DNA from: PXAH01 sp964605645
GTDB taxonomy: Bacteria > Omnitrophota > Gorgyraeia > Duberdicusellales > 4484-171
NCBI GenBank assembly: GCA_964605645.1
Contig: CAZSDJ010000026.1
Span: forward strand, 1 to 24,474
Length of the DNA stretch: 24,474 nt
Reading direction: 5' to 3'
The notes beneath the pieces were generated by a model. It worked only from the letters and a program-made list of their open reading frames with translations. It was not told the DNA's origin and did not search any database. Below, in pieces: positions 22,501 to 24,474 of the stretch (the first letter of the stretch is position 1; every line of letters begins with the position of its first letter). Made by a program: the position numbers and the translations under genes.

Positions 22501-24474
22501 CCAATCAGCCAAGCACGGTTTATGCCGTAACACCTTCTGATGAAGGGAATGAAGTAAAAGGCTACCTTGAACTCATGAGCCCTACAGCGCCTAATGAATT
22601 TACAGTAGGCGGTAATATTGAGATAAGGTGGAAAAAATACGGCGATATAGGGAATCTTAAGTTTGAACTATGGGCGCCGGAAAACCCGGGAGAGGCTGCT
22701 CAGTGGCTAAGCAGTGCGCAGGGCTCAGGGTTACCGGATAGTTATGCCTCGGGTGATTCAGGCGAAACCGGCAATGTAATTGTGGGCGGCTGGGATGTTC
22801 CGGATAAGATTTATGACGAGTGTAAAATTCGGGTAACTACTATTTCCGCAGATTACCCCACTCTTAGCGACGAACATTCCTCTACATTTACGATTAAGGG
22901 CGGTTTAAGCAGTATTACTACGCCGACTAGATGGTATGTAGGTGATGACGCTGATATTACTTGGGAAGCAGTCGGTACTATGAGTGATGTTAAGATAGAA
23001 CTGTATGAACCGGTAGGCGGCTGGCAGACGATTGAAACTGCCTATGATAATGGCGGCACCGGCCTTTCTTCGGGAACTAATACCTATACCTGGACCTATA
23101 CCGGTGATGCTTTGCAGATACAGAAAACAGATGCAGCTAAGATTAGAGTTACTTCAAATCAAAATACTGATGTAAGCATTACTTCTTCAGCATTTGAATT
23201 CATCCCCAAGATTGAGGTAACCACCCCCAGCGAAGATTTAACAGCTTATACCAATCCTACAGTTGAGTGGACCTGCAGTGCGTCTACCAAGACAACCGCT
23301 GTGGATATATATGTTGATTTGGACGGAGACCTAGACTGGTCTAACGCTGTTTTGCTGGATGACGGCGGGGGTGATGGTGTGGCAGTGGATGCTTCACCTC
23401 ATACCACCGCATCTAAACTGCCTACTACTTTAGCTTCAGGGGCAAGATTGATGGTACGGGACCACGATACAACTTATGTATATGGATATACGGGGACATT
23501 CGATATTATCGGCGAGATTACCATTGATAAGCCTGATTCTTCAGTTACTGACTGGAAGGTAGGAGACACGAACCGTTTAGTTGAGTGGTATGTTAAAGGC
23601 GATGTCGGTGATATGAAGATTTATGCTGATTATGACGGAAACGGGACGGATGATCAAACCCTAAACACTATTGCGGCGACAGCCGGCCAAAATACATATC
23701 ACAGCTGGACTTGGGAAGACCCTGCTTTAGATGTAGACGGAATAGGCGACTATGTCGGAAATAACGTAAAGGTAAGAATAGCAGACGCTGATGCAGAGGC
23801 AGTTACTTCTACTACATCTGAAGCATTCAGCATTATAGGTGGTTTCAGCTTTGCTTATCCGGTTGGAGGAGAGACTTATCACGTTGACTCAACCAGCCCT
23901 GCGATGACCATTAAATGGAATACCACCGGTTCTAATATTTCTGCGGTAAAACTGGAATACTGGAATAAAGACTCCGGCGTCTCCGGTGAGTGGCTGCTGA
24001 TAAAAGACGGGGTAGCCAACAATAACCACGGCACCGGTGAGGCCAATGAGAATACCTATGTCTGGGATACAGGCACCTCCCATGATAACCCTCTGCCTGT
24101 CAACCTGGCAGCCGAGAACTTAAAGTTCAGGATTACCTCATCAACACCTGACCAGCCTTCAACTGCCACCACCTCAAATGAGATGGTCATCTGCGGTGAT
24201 GTAAGTGTAACCGCACCGGCTCAAGGGTCTATCTGGACAGCAGACGGCACAGCCAATTCAATAGAGTGGGATGTATTCGGCAAAGTAGATAATGTCAAAA
24301 TAACCTACTCCCGAGATAACAAGGCTGCCTGGACAGAATTGACAGCCTCAACCCTTGCTGAAGATGATAACGGTGACGGCATAGTAGATGAGAATGATAC
24401 AGCTAGCAACCACGGTTCATATGAATGGACCATACCCACTGATCCTGCCTCAGGTGATTATATTACAAGAGTAG
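16494..24474 (+). CDS. Giant Ig-repeat surface protein, 5' part (open to the window edge)
   Basis: From ATG 16494 the frame stays open to the last base, giving at least 2660 residues. The N-terminus has a 21-residue hydrophilic lead, then a long hydrophobic segment (about 22-51, LLGFIFRQLFIFYLTFQIAF), resembling the extended signal peptides of very large exported proteins. A Ser/Thr/Asp-rich stretch follows, then three ~95-residue repeats (about 170-455) and about twenty ~110-residue repeats from 458 on. The latter follow a Kre9/KNH-type Ig-like pattern: TP.GGE.W.VGD...I.W, a VKI.YS.DGG.TW strand, SYSWTVP, KIRV.DA and F.IKG. Repeats are strongly diverged. Asp/Asn-rich loops such as DDNGDGIVDENDT could bind calcium. 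There is no enzymatic domain in view. It is likely a cell-surface fibre or adhesin. Giant genes are known from Omnitrophota. The gene is more G+C-rich than its neighbours. Confidence 0.92.
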   Translation, partial: MSDELDYQDSHNFIKEGRKPSLLGFIFRQLFIFYLTFQIAFLGVPIPSFLINRSHRSGGEKTVAQNLDTVYEAEAAQIKRVQTGTAIFEPIDTSKSITLSNSVDTEKTTVTSSHQSDDLHDSSVQASVRSDGGEGMGMFVVNLDDSTTVSVSRIRDSDKGEFNAKVQPYALEFEDGFRIQKGLTTFTSNEVDEVVTKDISINTLEADSYFPILTVKSPEWFEHETEACLFRATFPDSETLRLHREHVTIHEQNTGAAYMDIAYQVVELLEDATVHRGTTTIKDNETSTTVSLSGDEVIDDINKAVLLFTYTARELNGVESRIITRGTITDTSTLTFTRGNTSGTTGTTDDIFIGWYLIEFTDNTDVQKGSTSFTSSTYTQTETISSVDTTRAFPIVTAGGGNTSTDAEAWHNYMVRAEVTDSTTLTLERTNDINDGDNNDVIELAVDADWFVVEMAPLKVKTPDGGGSYEVGDSVDITWKHAASVSDVKIEYSDDNGSTWKTIIATTPATDESYSWTVGKSDGSSTYDILPADEIDADCLVKISDASDSTLYDTSNSTFTIKSKLDLITPDGGENWSVGDTDKYIEWKYWGNFTGTSGQEISLWYETTPGGGWTKIADADYTDGGKGGGALCDYNWNPGGGGLPLEAASDQDRIKVESNTEPESDPDPDIYDLSQDVFTIQGTITITNPTGGLTGADDWPTGYQHNIKWDLNCSSDGTVDIYYSLVGNDPDINNWNAISTSTVSPDTDTGIDGDTAGDNMGVYQWTPPLGESKDGAYLWVFKTGDQNTDGKARFDLTPSITVDQPTAGTEIWKVGESKLIKWTIGGGAAISTVNVKYHPDFSSATGPDDAGWVVVNDGAGSNIDAALGSTGYSWTIPDDISSDMGVMVQDYANPNTIYDWSGDGLTKAAFTIKGWMDLYQPAEGDVIDSSGSGWIRWTNKGSLPTGEDYYIKYSTNGGTSYDLSVATTAGLDFAIGDEQYEWTAPDTTNLDQSDSKFKIAMVGDDDNVDGTVGLSGAFTIRGDLSDLLIDGQGGGGTYTYGDDIVFTWDAYPDGAGNLGTVELRYSTDGGTTYGTVFHTMDAADETYTWTHNDDNCLGDSIRFQVRLATDSTGQVRANTSPNTKIYGSLSLVTPSENAGDSRITWLAGENTSPAIGWDYTGSMDTVSLYYSKDGTAGGATNEIATGLTASDKTYTWTIPTDDSVYKSTDYGKNDDILIKAVNDAYPADVNAVSAQPVTIKSQILNVTPSGTTIYVGDTSQHIGWTTKGDVPNIKIKYSTDGGGTEWTYITSSAISNVDGYDMWDKVNCPLTSPDGGTANQIVFSVESSDHPSDINGVGSEVTVKGSLEITDPTAANIDDSALIATDTYRVQWTVNNDVGDSGDYDLGDLDLYYANGSTYEDTPFYTAASSGDNYYDWTVPNDPGAPLKKVKIVDADESAEVFDESEQFQIKGMLYAEDPPGTDRNHWLEEPNGGEMYTIGTDTSPNYIDVQWRYKGTVGDVDILLDSASGADNYPTTLATVAYNNNEDGDGICHYGQVALPGDINTSGENYRIKVQSIDDPTYVYAVSQNDFIVKGDVVLTSPGMTDSPNDLWFVDGYSGSPATGSPVITWEPRGGVDTVDIFLDTDGTLTYPHTIASGFVDTGSHSYSWDLANETETNRQTYTTDTARIKVADAEDTTGTVYDESSYDFYLKPRIFMSLPDGDSKWTVQVPNDGVIRWTTTGSIDKIRVYNSNDGGTAWYQRSDYASSDEGVNWTVPEDNTVAHGNAKIKLVRVEDIAEDTDVTDTSPNFTINGQIVIDSPTTEQTWNVQGTASIEWHPLGDVGSVDIRYNPDDANDWPDASWEIIVSGIASDYCTNDPGTPYEFTVPGTTSAAAKFRVAETTYDTDVYGETPTTHKILGNIIFDQPNDPPGYYTTRGLTGEDAIQMDSDDEHQLDWSLLGTFDGLNVKYKVGTDGTWQDSGTGSIAGSPTNTDVDTHYDPLDSHITKSDSSNMIYFRVEDANQPSTVYAVTPSDEGNEVKGYLELMSPTAPNEFTVGGNIEIRWKKYGDIGNLKFELWAPENPGEAAQWLSSAQGSGLPDSYASGDSGETGNVIVGGWDVPDKIYDECKIRVTTISADYPTLSDEHSSTFTIKGGLSSITTPTRWYVGDDADITWEAVGTMSDVKIELYEPVGGWQTIETAYDNGGTGLSSGTNTYTWTYTGDALQIQKTDAAKIRVTSNQNTDVSITSSAFEFIPKIEVTTPSEDLTAYTNPTVEWTCSASTKTTAVDIYVDLDGDLDWSNAVLLDDGGGDGVAVDASPHTTASKLPTTLASGARLMVRDHDTTYVYGYTGTFDIIGEITIDKPDSSVTDWKVGDTNRLVEWYVKGDVGDMKIYADYDGNGTDDQTLNTIAATAGQNTYHSWTWEDPALDVDGIGDYVGNNVKVRIADADAEAVTSTTSEAFSIIGGFSFAYPVGGETYHVDSTSPAMTIKWNTTGSNISAVKLEYWNKDSGVSGEWLLIKDGVANNNHGTGEANENTYVWDTGTSHDNPLPVNLAAENLKFRITSSTPDQPSTATTSNEMVICGDVSVTAPAQGSIWTADGTANSIEWDVFGKVDNVKITYSRDNKAAWTELTASTLAEDDNGDGIVDENDTASNHGSYEWTIPTDPASGDYITRV
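17001..17850 (+). repeat. Three diverged ~95-residue repeats at the start of the giant protein
   Basis: Starting near residues 170, 263 and 354, each unit opens with an aromatic/VE strand followed by V-x-x-G-x-T: LEFEDGFRIQKGLTTF, YQVVELLEDATVHRGTTTI and WYLIEFTDNTDVQKGSTSF. A fourth opening, WFVVEM near 451, closes the set. Units share ITDTSTLTFTRG or VTDSTTLTLERT runs and ISSVDTTRAF-like turns. They differ from the Ig-type repeats that follow and look like a separate N-terminal module. Confidence 0.6.
17865..24474 (+). repeat. Array of about twenty Kre9/KNH-like Ig-type repeats
   Basis: I count twenty openings of the form (L/I/V)-x-(V/I/L)-x-x-P followed 10-30 residues later by I-x-W. Examples: LKVKTPDGGGSYEVGD (residue 458), LDLITPDGGENWSVGD (565), IVIDSPTTEQTWNV, ITIDKPDSSVTDWKVGD and VSVTAPAQGSIW (2570). 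The spacing averages about 110 residues, and the last unit is cut by the window end. At DNA level the copies are too diverged to recombine easily, which points to an old array under selection. Confidence 0.75.

Noticed and set aside
16997..24083. Several minus-strand frames of 60-139 codons across the giant gene
   Set aside because: They lie opposite one continuous plus-strand frame with a clear repeat structure. Absence of stops there follows from its codon composition.
17865..24474. Repeat array considered as tandem DNA repeats or CRISPR
   Set aside because: The periodicity is at protein level only (~110 residues). The DNA copies are strongly diverged and without spacers.

Overview
The window reads as AT-rich bacterial DNA with a diderm-type envelope: it has a secretin, many Sec signal peptides and periplasmic folding factors. 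Short secreted Lys/Glu-rich proteins, a pilus/type II-like secretin operon and the 5' part of a giant Ig-repeat surface protein together suggest an uncultivated Omnitrophota-type (candidate phylum OP3) genome. The phylum call is inference from gene style, not from a marker gene. All supported genes are on the + strand. I saw no tRNA, rRNA or CRISPR.

Region 1 (1-1204) is an IS200/REP-associated tyrosine transposase (RAYT) unit with 19-bp inverted ends. Its 3' end is duplicated in tandem, and the second copy abuts the next gene. Region 2 (1136-6507) holds a small secreted coiled-coil protein, a membrane histidine kinase with two GAF-like domains, two secreted proteins of unknown function, and a SurA/PpiD-like chaperone fused to a cyclophilin. 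Three of these last genes are packed head to tail (3629-6507).

Region 3 (6541-11596) starts at a clear promoter. It carries a tight operon: MerR-type regulator, ExeA/MshM-like AAA ATPase, GspC-like inner-membrane protein, secretin, and an exported coiled-coil/TPR protein. This looks like the envelope-spanning core of a type II/type IV pilus-like machine without its assembly ATPase, platform or pseudopilins, which must be elsewhere if they exist.

Region 4 (11611-15624) is the most unusual part. A secreted protein with a beta-rich domain (and an apparent frameshift near its end) is followed by a 436-aa protein that joins a RAYT transposase fold to a transmembrane helix, a coiled coil and a C-terminal domain of the same type as its neighbour's. 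The first His of its HUH motif is replaced by Lys, so it is probably a domesticated, membrane-tethered nucleic-acid-binding protein. A PAS histidine kinase and a stand-alone CheY-like receiver follow. I infer one signalling locus.

Region 5 (15625-24474) starts with a non-coding stretch holding a near-consensus promoter, a strong terminator and a REP-like palindrome. Then come a small exported protein and, overlapping it by 8 bases, a reading frame open from 16494 to the window edge (at least 2660 codons). That frame encodes an extended signal/anchor segment, three ~95-aa repeats and about twenty ~110-aa Kre9/KNH-like Ig-type repeats. The giant gene is visibly richer in G+C than everything upstream. 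A reasonable reading is that the window links an export machine, envelope folding factors and sensors with a giant surface protein. That functional link is inference from proximity.
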